The notes below the pieces were generated by a model, which saw nothing but the letters and a program-made list of their open reading frames with translations, had not been told where the DNA came from and did no database searches. Below, piece by piece: positions 55,472 to 63,530 of a stretch of DNA of 64,000 nucleotides. The stretch is from Brachybacterium fresconis (GTDB taxonomy: Bacteria > Actinomycetota > Actinomycetes > Actinomycetales > Dermabacteraceae). Positions within the stretch are counted from its first letter, which is position 1. Each line of letters starts with the position of its first letter. The translations under genes and the position numbers were made by a program. The stretch covers positions 1,364,001 to 1,428,000 of the forward strand of contig NZ_JAGIOC010000001.1 of assembly GCF_017876515.1 (NCBI RefSeq), written 5' to 3'.

Positions 55472-56652
55472 GCCCGACGACGGATCAGGACGTGCGCGAC
55501 GCGGCCGACGGGGACCGCGCCCGCGCCGTCACCGCCGACGGGGACCGCGCCCGCACCGCCACCGCCGACGGGGACCGCGCCCGCGGCGTCACCGCCACCC
55601 CGACCACCCCGACCAGCGCGACCAGCGCGACCCTCGAGCGGGTGCGGGCGGGTCGGCGTCGGCGCGGCGCCCGAACCGCGCTCGCGATCTCCCTGCTCGC
55701 CCTGGCGATCGTGGCCGTGCTCTGTCTGTCGCTGATGGTGGGGCGGACGTTCTACCCGCCGCAGGACGTGCTGCGGGTGCTCGCGGGCCAGGAGGTGCCC
55801 GGGGCGAGCTTCACGGTGGGCAGCCTGCGCCTGCCCCGCGCCGTGCTCGGCCTGCTCGCCGGGGCGTGCTTCGGCCTGGGCGGGGTCACCTTCCAGACCA
55901 TGCTGCGCAATCCGCTGGCCAGCCCCGACATCATCGGGATCTCCTCCGGGGCGAGCGCCGCGGCGGCATTCGCGATCGTGGTGCTCGGACTGTCCGGGAC
56001 CACCGTCTCCCTGGTCGCGATCCTCGCCGGGCTGGCGGTCGCGGGCGTGATCTTCCTGCTGTCCCGCCGGGGCACCTCGGCCGGGACCCGGCTGATCCTG
56101 GTGGGCATCGGCATCGCCGCGATGCTGCAGAGCGTGACCGACTGGGTGCTCTCCACGGCCGGGCAGTGGGACCTGACCGAAGCGCTGCGCTGGCTGACCG
56201 GTAGCCTGAACAACACCTCCGCCGATCAGGTGTGGCCGGTGCTCGGGGCGCTGGTCGTCCTCGGGCCGCTGCTGCTGTCGAGGTCCCGGGAGCTGCGGAT
56301 CGGTCAGCTCGGGGACGACGCCGCCCGCGCGCTCGGTGTACGGGTGGACCGCACGCGGCTGCTGGTGGTGATCGCCGCCGTCGGCCTGATCTCCTTCGCC
56401 ACCGCGGCCTGCGGGCCGATCGCCTTCGTGGCGTTCCTGTCCGGCCCGATCGCCGCCCGTCTGGTCGGTCCCGGCAGCTCGCCGCTGGTGCCGGCGGCTC
56501 TCGTGGGCGGCCTGCTCGTGCTGGTCGCGGATCTGGTGGGCCAGTACGCCACCGGCACCCGCTATCCCGTCGGCGTCGTCACCGGCGTGCTCGGCGCCCC
56601 GTACCTGATCTACCTCATCATCCGTGTGAACCGTCGAGGGAGCTCCCTGTGA
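55468..56652 (+). CDS. FecCD-family iron-siderophore ABC permease (2)
   Basis: 394-residue permease. The GTG start at 55468 overlaps the upstream stop. It has an unusual N-terminal cytoplasmic extension of about 65 residues built from three exact-length 30-bp repeats (55504-55593), each encoding A-D-G-D-R-A-R plus three variable residues, then a Thr/Pro run. The membrane part is normal: L-P-R-A-V-L-G-L-L-A-G-A-C-F-G-L-G-G-V, N-P-L-A-S-P-D-I-I-G-I-S-S-G-A-S-A, A-A-C-G-P-I-A-F-V-A-F-L-S-G-P-I-A-A-R-L, G-T-R-Y-P-V-G-V-V-T. Ends overlapping the ATPase start (GTGA). Confidence 0.93.
   Translation: MSPTTDQDVRDAADGDRARAVTADGDRARTATADGDRARGVTATPTTPTSATSATLERVRAGRRRRGARTALAISLLALAIVAVLCLSLMVGRTFYPPQDVLRVLAGQEVPGASFTVGSLRLPRAVLGLLAGACFGLGGVTFQTMLRNPLASPDIIGISSGASAAAAFAIVVLGLSGTTVSLVAILAGLAVAGVIFLLSRRGTSAGTRLILVGIGIAAMLQSVTDWVLSTAGQWDLTEALRWLTGSLNNTSADQVWPVLGALVVLGPLLLSRSRELRIGQLGDDAARALGVRVDRTRLLVVIAAVGLISFATAACGPIAFVAFLSGPIAARLVGPGSSPLVPAALVGGLLVLVADLVGQYATGTRYPVGVVTGVLGAPYLIYLIIRVNRRGSSL
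55504..55593. repeat. Three in-frame 30-bp repeats at the start of a FecCD permease gene
   Basis: Units at 55504, 55534 and 55564, nearly identical, encoding A-D-G-D-R-A-R-x-x-T. The downstream gene is otherwise a standard permease. The repeats extend a cytoplasmic tail. Confidence 0.9.
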
Positions 56653-57479
56653 CCACCAGCCATACCCTGACCGCCGCATCGCTCAGCGTCGGCTACGCCG
56701 ACCGCACCGTCATCGACGGTCTCGACCTCGAACTGCTGCCGGGGCGGGTCACGGCGATCGTCGGCGCCAACGCCTGCGGGAAATCGACCCTGCTGCGCTC
56801 CATGTCGCGCCTGCTCACCCCGCGCCACGGCCAGGTGCTGCTGGACGGCCAGCAGGTGCACCGGATGCCCGCCAAGAAGCTCGCCCGCCTGCTGGGGCTG
56901 CTCCCCCAGTCCCCGCTCACGCCGGAGGGCATCACCGTCGCGGACCTCGTCGGTCGCGGCCGGCACCCGCATCAGGGGATTCTGAGCCGCTGGTCGACGT
57001 CCGATGATGAGGCGGTCGCCGCTGCCCTGGACACCACGCGCACCGCGGACCTCGCCGATCGTCCCGTCGATGAGCTCTCGGGCGGGCAGCGCCAGCGGGT
57101 GTGGATCGCGATGGCGCTGGCCCAGGACACCGATCTGCTGCTGCTCGACGAGCCGACCACCTTCTTGGACGTCAGCCATCAGGTCGAGGTGCTCGACCTG
57201 CTCACGGATCTGAACCGTTCCCGCGGCATCACCATCGTGATGGTGCTGCACGACCTGAACCTGGCCGCTCGGTACAGCGATCAGCTGGTCATGATCGCCG
57301 GCGGCGCGGTGCGGGCGAGCGGGCCCCCGTCGGAGGTGCTCACCGAGGAGCGCGTGCACGAGGTGTTCGGGCTGAGCTCCCGGGTGATCCCCGATCCCGT
57401 CTCCGGGCTGCCGCTGATGGTTCCCATCGGCCGCCATCGCGTGCGGGGCGACGGGGCCCAGGGGGCCGACGGGATCTGA
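56649..57479 (+). CDS. Iron-siderophore ABC transporter ATPase (FecE/FepC-like)
   Basis: 276-residue ATP-binding subunit. Walker A is G-A-N-A-C-G-K-S-T-L-L-R (the Ala-Cys variant common in FecE/FhuC), Q-loop L-P-Q-S-P-L-T-P-E-G-I-T, signature L-S-G-G-Q-R-Q-R-V-W-I-A-M-A-L-A-Q-D, Walker B L-L-L-L-D-E-P-T-T-F-L-D, and switch V-L-H-D-L-N-L-A-A-R-Y. GTG start at 56649 overlaps the permease stop. Last gene of the uptake operon; the biosynthetic operon converges 20 bp downstream. Confidence 0.96.
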   Translation: MTTSHTLTAASLSVGYADRTVIDGLDLELLPGRVTAIVGANACGKSTLLRSMSRLLTPRHGQVLLDGQQVHRMPAKKLARLLGLLPQSPLTPEGITVADLVGRGRHPHQGILSRWSTSDDEAVAAALDTTRTADLADRPVDELSGGQRQRVWIAMALAQDTDLLLLDEPTTFLDVSHQVEVLDLLTDLNRSRGITIVMVLHDLNLAARYSDQLVMIAGGAVRASGPPSEVLTEERVHEVFGLSSRVIPDPVSGLPLMVPIGRHRVRGDGAQGADGI

Positions 57480-57498
57480 CCCCGCCGGCCCGCACCGC

Positions 57499-59895
57499 TC
57501 AGACTCCCCGGGCGACGGGGTTGTCCATCCGCCCCGCGTACAGCAGCGAGGAGGCCTGGTCGCCCAGATCGACCATCGCCAGGGTGTTGCGCAGCTGCAG
57601 CCGGTTCAGGCAGGAGTGCGCGAAGCTGCCGGCGCGCAGGTCGACGTCCCCGCCCGACCCCCGCGCGGTGTCGGGGTGTTCGGCCTCGTAGCTCTCCAGG
57701 ACTTCCGCGACGACCTGCCAGAAGGCCTTCGCCGACATCACCCCGTCGGCCGCGAGGATGCCGCTGAGGTGCCGCAGCACGCCGTCGAAGACGTCGGTGA
57801 AGATCGACAGCGCCTTATCGTCCCCGCCGACGCGGGCCCGGACCCGCTCGATGTCCGCCGGCAGCGAGCGTCCGCCCACCACGGCCATCTCCTCGCCGAT
57901 GTCCTTGAGGAAGGCGCCGACCACCGCATGGCCCCGCATCCGCAGGATGAGGTTCTCACCGTGGGGCATGACGACGACGTCGTGCGCGAGCAGGAGGTGC
58001 ACGAGGGGGCGGAGATAGGCCTGCAGGTAACCGGTCAGCCAGGTGCGGACCTCGAGTCCCGAGGCACGGATCGAGGCGGTGGCGAAGGCGGTGCCGTCGT
58101 GGTCGCGGTGCAGCAGCGCGGCCATCGTCACGGCCTGCTCGCCGTCAGTCAGCAGCGGCAGCGGGTTCTCGCGCCACAGCGCCGCGAGCATCTTGCGATG
58201 GGGATTGCTCACGGCGGTGCGGTGGTAGACGTCGCCCGTGTAGCCGAGGGCCGATCGCTCCCGCAGCAGGGAGAAGCCGCGAGCGGCGAACTCGGCATCG
58301 CCGGCGACGACGCTCTGGAGCCAGTCGTTCACGGCCGGGGTCTCGCGCATGTAGTGCGGGGACAGCCCGCGCAGGAAGCCCATGTTCTGGATGGCCAGGG
58401 CGGTCTTGACGTAAGGGGCGCCGGGGCGGGTGCGGTTGAAGAAGGTGCGCAGGGACTGCTGGGGCTGGTGCTCGTCCCCGCCCGGGCCGAGCACCACCAG
58501 GTCACCGCGGGCCACGTCCGGGGCGAAGGTGATGGGCACCCGGTGCTCGGCCTGCCACGGGTGCAGGGGCAGCAGGTGGTAGTCGGCGGGGTCGAGGCCG
58601 CGGCCGACGAGTCGCTCCGCGAAGGCGTCCCGTTCCTCGGGGCTCAGCGCGAGCTCGAGATGGGCGGTCTCGCCCATGCCCTCCCCCAGTGACAGGTGGC
58701 TGTGCTCACGGCGCGCGGCGACCCAGATCAGGCGGGTGGTGCGCCCGCATTCGGGAGCATAGGCGCGATAGTCCGCCAGGGAGTAGCCGATGCGGCCGTT
58801 GTTGGCGAGGAAGCCGGGGTGGCCCTCGGTCATCGCCGCCTCGACGGTCTGCAGGTCCGCGTCCAGCAGCTCGGCGGTGGTCGGTCGCAGGCCGCGACGG
58901 GCCTGCTCGGCGATGGCGGTGCGGGCGGCGAAGGTCGAGGCGAGCTCCTCGAGATAGGTGGAGACCAGGTCCTCGGGCAGGCCGAGCCTCTCCTGCAGCT
59001 CCAGCACCAGCTCCTGGACGTCCAGCGGCCGGGGCGCCCCGTCGACGGTGCGCTCGAGGGTGTCCTGCTCGAGCAGCCAGTGCTCCAGGGGCAGCACCTG
59101 GGCCCGGAAGGTGTAGCACGAAGGGCCGGCGGTCAGCTGCCAGGTGTCCTCGCCGGTCGGCTCGGGACGGAGCAGGCGCTCGTGGGAGAACTCGGCGAGC
59201 GCCTTGGCGACGAGGTGGCGGTGCGCGGCGGCGCCGTGCTCGGCCGCGAGGTGGGCCCAGGGGGCTGCGGGCCGCCCCGGTGCGCCGAGGGCACCGGCCG
59301 ACGAGGCGTCCTCGGAGACCGCACCGGTCGCTGCGCCCGGCCCGGCACCGAGAGTGCTGAGGGCGAAGTCCTCGCGGGTGCAGACGCTGAGGGCGGCGCG
59401 CTTGGTGTGCCCGTCGGCGGTCAGGTCGATCTCCCGCAGGGTGCGGAAGCCGGCCGCGGCATTCTTGCGCAGGATCGGTGTGTGGGATGCGTCGGGCTCG
59501 ACGATGACCCGCAGCGCGCCGCGTCCGTCGCCCTCGCGCTGGCAGAAGGAGACGGTCTCGGCCATGACGGCGGCGGTGAAGCCGCGGATTCCCTCGCCCT
59601 CGGGCGGTGCGATGAGCAGATGCATGCCCAGATCACCGGTCCGCGTCGCGAACTGCGTCGGATCCAGCAGCAGCTCGGGGTGGTAGGTCTCGACGTAGAA
59701 CGCCGGGTGGCCGTCGGCGCGCCCCAGCCAGGCGTCCTGGCGGGGATCCTCGGCGAGCGCGGCGAGATGGGCGCGGATCTCGCCCTCGGTGCTCTCCAGC
59801 AGATTCCAGGAGCGGGCACGAGGATGGATCAGCCAGCGGTGGACGGCGGCGGCGTCGCGGGCCGGATCGGCGGGCTCGAGGGTGAGGCTGGGCAT
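57499..59895 (-). CDS. Fused N-acyltransferase and IucA/IucC-type siderophore synthetase (DesC-DesD fusion)
   Basis: 798 residues combining two enzymes. Residues about 1-200 form a GNAT domain of the IucB/DesC type (F-Y-V-E-T-Y-H-P-E-L-L-L-D, G-D-L-G-M-H-L-L-I-A-P-P-E-G, R-V-I-V-E-P-D, K-N-A-A-A-G-F). After a Gly/Ala-rich linker, residues about 240-798 are an NRPS-independent siderophore synthetase: E-G-H-P-G-F-L-A-N-N-G-R-I-G-Y, H-P-W-Q, P-T-L-S-like S-L-R-T-F-F-N, K-T-A-L-A-I-Q-N-M-G-F and V-V-M-P-H-G-E-N-L. DesC would acylate N-hydroxycadaverine, and DesD would couple units. In Streptomyces these are separate genes. ATG at 59895 with AGGAG seven bases upstream. It starts about 100 bp after desB. 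Confidence 0.9.
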   Translation of the reverse strand: MPSLTLEPADPARDAAAVHRWLIHPRARSWNLLESTEGEIRAHLAALAEDPRQDAWLGRADGHPAFYVETYHPELLLDPTQFATRTGDLGMHLLIAPPEGEGIRGFTAAVMAETVSFCQREGDGRGALRVIVEPDASHTPILRKNAAAGFRTLREIDLTADGHTKRAALSVCTREDFALSTLGAGPGAATGAVSEDASSAGALGAPGRPAAPWAHLAAEHGAAAHRHLVAKALAEFSHERLLRPEPTGEDTWQLTAGPSCYTFRAQVLPLEHWLLEQDTLERTVDGAPRPLDVQELVLELQERLGLPEDLVSTYLEELASTFAARTAIAEQARRGLRPTTAELLDADLQTVEAAMTEGHPGFLANNGRIGYSLADYRAYAPECGRTTRLIWVAARREHSHLSLGEGMGETAHLELALSPEERDAFAERLVGRGLDPADYHLLPLHPWQAEHRVPITFAPDVARGDLVVLGPGGDEHQPQQSLRTFFNRTRPGAPYVKTALAIQNMGFLRGLSPHYMRETPAVNDWLQSVVAGDAEFAARGFSLLRERSALGYTGDVYHRTAVSNPHRKMLAALWRENPLPLLTDGEQAVTMAALLHRDHDGTAFATASIRASGLEVRTWLTGYLQAYLRPLVHLLLAHDVVVMPHGENLILRMRGHAVVGAFLKDIGEEMAVVGGRSLPADIERVRARVGGDDKALSIFTDVFDGVLRHLSGILAADGVMSAKAFWQVVAEVLESYEAEHPDTARGSGGDVDLRAGSFAHSCLNRLQLRNTLAMVDLGDQASSLLYAGRMDNPVARGV

Positions 59896-59993
59896 GGAGG
59901 AACTCCTGGTGGTCGATGGATCGGCGGACGCCTGCCCGGTGGCGGTCGGTCCGAGTGGTGCCCGTCCGACGGAGCCCGGACGGGGTCGGGCGG

Positions 59994-61607
59994 TCACGCG
60001 GATGCTCCGGCCGAGGAGGTCTGCTGGGGTGGCAGTCCGAAGCTCTGGAAGGCGATGCGACGCTCGATCGGATAGGGCTCGCGCCCGGTGATCGCGGCGA
60101 GGACGACGCTGGCCCGCCAGGGCCCGAAGCCGAGGTCGGGGGCGGTGACGCCGTGGGTGTGGATCTCGGTGCCCAGCACGTGGAGGCGCTCGGCATCGTC
60201 GACGGTGTAGTCGCGGCGGGCATCGAGCCGCCCGGCGCGGTCGAGGCGGATCCGATCCGCGAGCGGGCCCAGGAAGTCCGGCAATCCGGCGCGGTAGCCG
60301 GTCGCCGCCACGACGGCGCCGGTGCGGTGCTCGCGCTCGGTGCCGAGCCGAGCATGGCGGAGCCCGAGGACGCTCGCCCCGGTGGCCGGATCCCGCCGGG
60401 CGGAGGTCACGGCGACGTCGCTCAGCAGCGTCGTCGGCAGCTCCTGTCCGCCCTGGCTGAGGCGGTAGAGAGTCTCGTGGATGTCGTCGATCAGGTCGCC
60501 GCTGATGCCCTGATGGAGGGCGCGCTGGCTGCGGCCCAGCTCATCGCGCTGCTCCTCGGGCAGGCTGCGATGGTGGTCGGTGTACTCCGGGGAGGTCATC
60601 TCCAGGGTGAGCTTGGTGTACTCCATCGGGAAGAACCGTGGCGACCGTGTGATCCAGTCCAGCCGGATCCCCCGAGCGCAGGCCTCCTCGAGCAGGTCAC
60701 GGTAGATCTCGGCGGCCGACTGGCCGCTGCCGACGATGGTGATCGCCCCGCCGGCCAGCAGCTGTCGACGATGCTCGAGGTAATCGGCGCTGTGGATCAT
60801 GGGCCCGGCCGTCGGGTCCGCGGCCGTGCTCTCGGCGAGGCCTGCCAGGGCGGGCGGCAGGCTCGGCCGTGTGCCGACGCCGAGCGCCAGGTGCCGGCCG
60901 CGGTGGACCTCGTGGCCGATGACGTCGCCGTCGGCGTCGAGGATCTCCGCCGTCACCGCGAAGTGCTCACGGCCGGACGTTCCGCCACCGCTGCGACCCT
61001 CGACGGCTGGGTCGATGGTCGGATGGACGACTGGGTCGACGGCCGGATCGACGTTCGGGTCGACGGCTGGGTCGATGGTCGGATCGACGGCTGGGTCGAC
61101 GGCTGGGTCGACGTTCGGGTCGACGGCTGGGTCGACGGCAGGCTCGACGGAGACCACGCGGCGTCGCCAGCGCAGGCAGTCCAGCTGCTCGGCGACCCAG
61201 CGGCAGTAGGCCTCGTACTCGGTCCGCAGCGGGTAGAACGACTCGCGGATGTAGAAGGGGTAGAGCCGCCCCGTGGCCTTGAGGAAGGCGAGGAAGGAGT
61301 AGGGCGAGGTGGGGTCGGCGAGGGTGACCAGGTCCGCGAGGAACGGGACCTGCAGGGTGGCCGTCTCGAGCATCATGCCGGGGTGCCAGCGGAACTGCTC
61401 GGCCTGATCGAGGAAGACCGCGTCGACGTCGTCGAGGGGTTCGGCGAGGGCCGCCATCCCGAGGCCGAAGGGGCCGATCCCGATCCCGACGAGGTCATGG
61501 ATCGTCTCTTCAGCACCGGCGTCGGCCGCGAGAGCGGGCGATGCGCCATCCGCAGCGTCGACCGTCGTCCGGGGCGCGGCGCCCGTCGCGTCGTCAGTCG
61601 CGCTCAT
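59994..61607 (-). CDS. desB: L-lysine/cadaverine N-hydroxylase (DesB/IucD family) with expanded repeat
   Basis: FAD- and NADPH-dependent N-monooxygenase, 537 residues (normal about 430-450). FAD motif G-I-G-I-G-P-F-G-L-G-M-A-A-L-A; substrate region H-P-G-M-M-L-E-T-A-T-L-Q-V-P-F-L-A-D-L-V-T; NADP motif I-T-I-V-G-S-G-Q-S-A-A-E-I-Y-R-D-L; terminal A-A-T-G-Y region. Extra length comes from an N-terminal Thr/Ala/Asp tail and a run of about 48 residues (near residues 155-203) made of V-D-P-A/N/T tetrapeptides in a loop before the strand A-V-T-A-E-I-L-D. In the desA-desB-desCD order it most likely hydroxylates cadaverine. ATG overlaps the desA stop (ATGA). Confidence 0.9.
   Translation of the reverse strand: MSATDDATGAAPRTTVDAADGASPALAADAGAEETIHDLVGIGIGPFGLGMAALAEPLDDVDAVFLDQAEQFRWHPGMMLETATLQVPFLADLVTLADPTSPYSFLAFLKATGRLYPFYIRESFYPLRTEYEAYCRWVAEQLDCLRWRRRVVSVEPAVDPAVDPNVDPAVDPAVDPTIDPAVDPNVDPAVDPVVHPTIDPAVEGRSGGGTSGREHFAVTAEILDADGDVIGHEVHRGRHLALGVGTRPSLPPALAGLAESTAADPTAGPMIHSADYLEHRRQLLAGGAITIVGSGQSAAEIYRDLLEEACARGIRLDWITRSPRFFPMEYTKLTLEMTSPEYTDHHRSLPEEQRDELGRSQRALHQGISGDLIDDIHETLYRLSQGGQELPTTLLSDVAVTSARRDPATGASVLGLRHARLGTEREHRTGAVVAATGYRAGLPDFLGPLADRIRLDRAGRLDARRDYTVDDAERLHVLGTEIHTHGVTAPDLGFGPWRASVVLAAITGREPYPIERRIAFQSFGLPPQQTSSAGASA
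60999..61145. repeat. 12-bp-unit tandem repeat inside desB
   Basis: About twelve degenerate 12-bp units (GTCGACGGCTGG-like on this strand) encode V-D-P-A/N/T tetrapeptides. The higher-order pattern repeats every 36-60 bp. In frame and apparently confined to a surface loop. Confidence 0.9.
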
Positions 61608-63193
61608 CGTCGGGCTCCTGCGCTGCCGGCCATCCCGGCGGGTTCGGGGGCGGACGCCGAGATCGGAACCTGCGCCGGCGTCTGCGCGGCGAGGTCGGAG
61701 CCGGCGAGCAGTCCGCGTCCGGTGGCCCGCACCAGGTCGAGCACGGCTGTGAGGTCGTCGAGCGTGGAATCGGGGTTGAGCAGGGTGAGCTTCAGCCAGG
61801 GGGTGCCCTCGACGGTGGTGCGGGCGACCATGGCGCGTCCGGAGTCCAGCAGCACTCGTCGGATCAGCGGCACCAGGCGGTCCGCGCTGGCGGCGTCGAT
61901 CCCCGCGGGGTGGAAGCGGAACAGCACGGTGCTCAGATCGCTGCGCCCCAGCACGGTGAAGTCCGCATCGGCCTGAAGCAGCTCCCGCGCCGAGGCGGCG
62001 AGGTCGCAGACCGCATCGACCATCTCCCCGAGCCGCTCGGGGCCGAGGGCGCGCAGCGTGGTCCAGAGCTTGAGAGCGTCGAAGCGGCGGGTGGTCTGCA
62101 GGGACTTGTCGACCTGATTGGGCTCGGCATCGTCCCCGCCCGCCTCGGCCGCCGGGTTGAGATAGTCGGCGTGCCAGGCCACCGCGGCGAGATCCGCGGG
62201 GTCGCGCACGAGGACAGCGCTCGAGGAGACCGGCTGGAAGAAGGTCTTGTGGAAGTCGACGGTGACGGAGTCGGCGTGCTCGATGCCATCGAGCAGGTGC
62301 CGCCGGGTGGGCGAGAGGAGGAGGCCTCCCCCGTAGGCGGCGTCCACGTGCAGCCAGACGCCGCGCTCCGCGCAGAGCCGCGCGATCGGCGCCAGCGGGT
62401 CGATGAGTCCGCGATCGGTGGTGCCGGCGGTGGCGGCGACGGCCATGACCACATCACCGGCAGCCTCCCGGCGCGCCATCTCCTGCGCGAGCGCCTGCGG
62501 GCAGAGCCGCCCGTCGACGTCGCCGTCCACCGTGATCACGGCGTCCTCGTCCAGTCCCAGCAGCAGCGCGGCGCGCGCCACGGAGAAGTGCCCGGCGGCT
62601 CCGGCGAGCAGACGCAGGCGGGGCAGGTTCGCTCGCCGTGACCCGTCCAGATCCCGCAGTGCCCGCTCCCGGGCCAGGAAGAGCCCCTGCAGGTTCGACT
62701 GCGTGCCGCCGGAGGTGAAGACCCCGTCGCCGCCGGCCAGACCGATCCTCCCGGCGGTCCAGTCGATCAGGCGCCGCTCCATGAAGGTCGCGACCAGGGA
62801 CTGGTCGTAGGTGTCCACGGAGGTGTTGATCGCTGCGAGCATCGCCTCGGCGGCCACCGCCGGCACCGCCACCGGGCAGTTCAGATGCGCGGTGTAGGCC
62901 GGATGATGGAACCACACGGTGTGGCCGGCGTAGAGCCGATCCGCCTCGCGCAGGGCGTCGCGGCACCCGATCCCGGCGGTGTCCAGCTCGACCGCGTCCA
63001 CCAGATCGTGCAGGCGCCGGCCGTCGGGACCGGACGACGGCGCGGCGACGGTGCGGAAGCGGTCGGCGATCGTGTCCACCACCTCATGCAGGAGGGCGGA
63101 GTACTCGTCGGCGCTCGCGGCACCGAGCAGAGCGGGCACGGCCCCTGTGGTGGTGCATTCGGTCCTCTGCGGACGGGGAGACGGCTCTGGCAT
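61604..63193 (-). CDS. desA: PLP-dependent lysine/diaminobutyrate decarboxylase-family enzyme (DesA-like)
   Basis: 529-residue group II decarboxylase. Conserved features are the N-terminal H-H-P-A-Y-T-A-H-L-N-C-P-V-A, the PLP region V-F-T-S-G-G-T-Q-S-N-L-Q-G, W-L-H-V-D-A-A-Y-G-G-G-L-L, and the Schiff-base lysine in S-V-T-V-D-F-H-K-T-F-F-Q-P. This family includes DesA, which makes cadaverine from lysine for desferrioxamine. The ATG at 63193 has AGGAGG 11 bases upstream. First gene of the minus-strand biosynthetic operon, with an iron box 53 bp upstream; followed by desB with a 4-bp overlap. 2,4-Diaminobutyrate or aromatic substrates are less likely given the neighbours. Confidence 0.92.
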   Translation of the reverse strand: MPEPSPRPQRTECTTTGAVPALLGAASADEYSALLHEVVDTIADRFRTVAAPSSGPDGRRLHDLVDAVELDTAGIGCRDALREADRLYAGHTVWFHHPAYTAHLNCPVAVPAVAAEAMLAAINTSVDTYDQSLVATFMERRLIDWTAGRIGLAGGDGVFTSGGTQSNLQGLFLARERALRDLDGSRRANLPRLRLLAGAAGHFSVARAALLLGLDEDAVITVDGDVDGRLCPQALAQEMARREAAGDVVMAVAATAGTTDRGLIDPLAPIARLCAERGVWLHVDAAYGGGLLLSPTRRHLLDGIEHADSVTVDFHKTFFQPVSSSAVLVRDPADLAAVAWHADYLNPAAEAGGDDAEPNQVDKSLQTTRRFDALKLWTTLRALGPERLGEMVDAVCDLAASARELLQADADFTVLGRSDLSTVLFRFHPAGIDAASADRLVPLIRRVLLDSGRAMVARTTVEGTPWLKLTLLNPDSTLDDLTAVLDLVRATGRGLLAGSDLAAQTPAQVPISASAPEPAGMAGSAGARR

Positions 63194-63530
63194 GGCGGAA
63201 AGGTCCTCCTGGCTCAGGGAGCACGCCGACGCGCACCCCTCCTACTTAGGCTTGGCTACCCTAAGTAGCGATGCGCGACCTCGCGCAACCCGCCGCCGCA
63301 CCCCGCATGAGATAGCCCACGCCCCTCGCGACCAGGCCGATGTCCAGAATCTTGCGTCGTCGTCGGGCGACGACAGATGATCACGGCCGACGGGACCCGC
63401 GGGAGAGCCGGGTCGGGAGTTCTCCTTGCGGTGACCCCCTCCGCGTGCAAAGGTGAGGTGACCCACGCGGTGCAACGAGGCCGAGCTGGGAGCTCGGTCC
63501 CCCGCACGTCGAGCACGCAGGAGGTCATCC
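63194..63530. other. 337-bp divergent intergenic region
   Basis: Contains the iron box, then about 215 bp with no recognised feature, then a hairpin with 7-bp arms (CCGAGCT, GGG, AGCTCGG; 63481-63497) in the leader of the baeRF2-type gene. Confidence 0.6.
63246..63264. promoter_or_regulatory. DtxR/IdeR iron box of the siderophore biosynthesis operon
   Basis: TTAGGCTTGGCTACCCTAA matches 16 of 19 consensus positions and is embedded in a longer CTACTTAGG/CCTAAGTAG symmetry. On the minus strand it contains TAGGGT, a -10-like hexamer, so bound repressor would block the promoter of desA. Confidence 0.88.

Noticed and set aside
59916..61976. Plus-strand frame of 686 codons with a striking G-W-V-D-G-R/W repeat
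   Set aside because: It is the mirror of the V-D-P repeat in desB on the other strand; the desB frame has FAD and NADP motifs.
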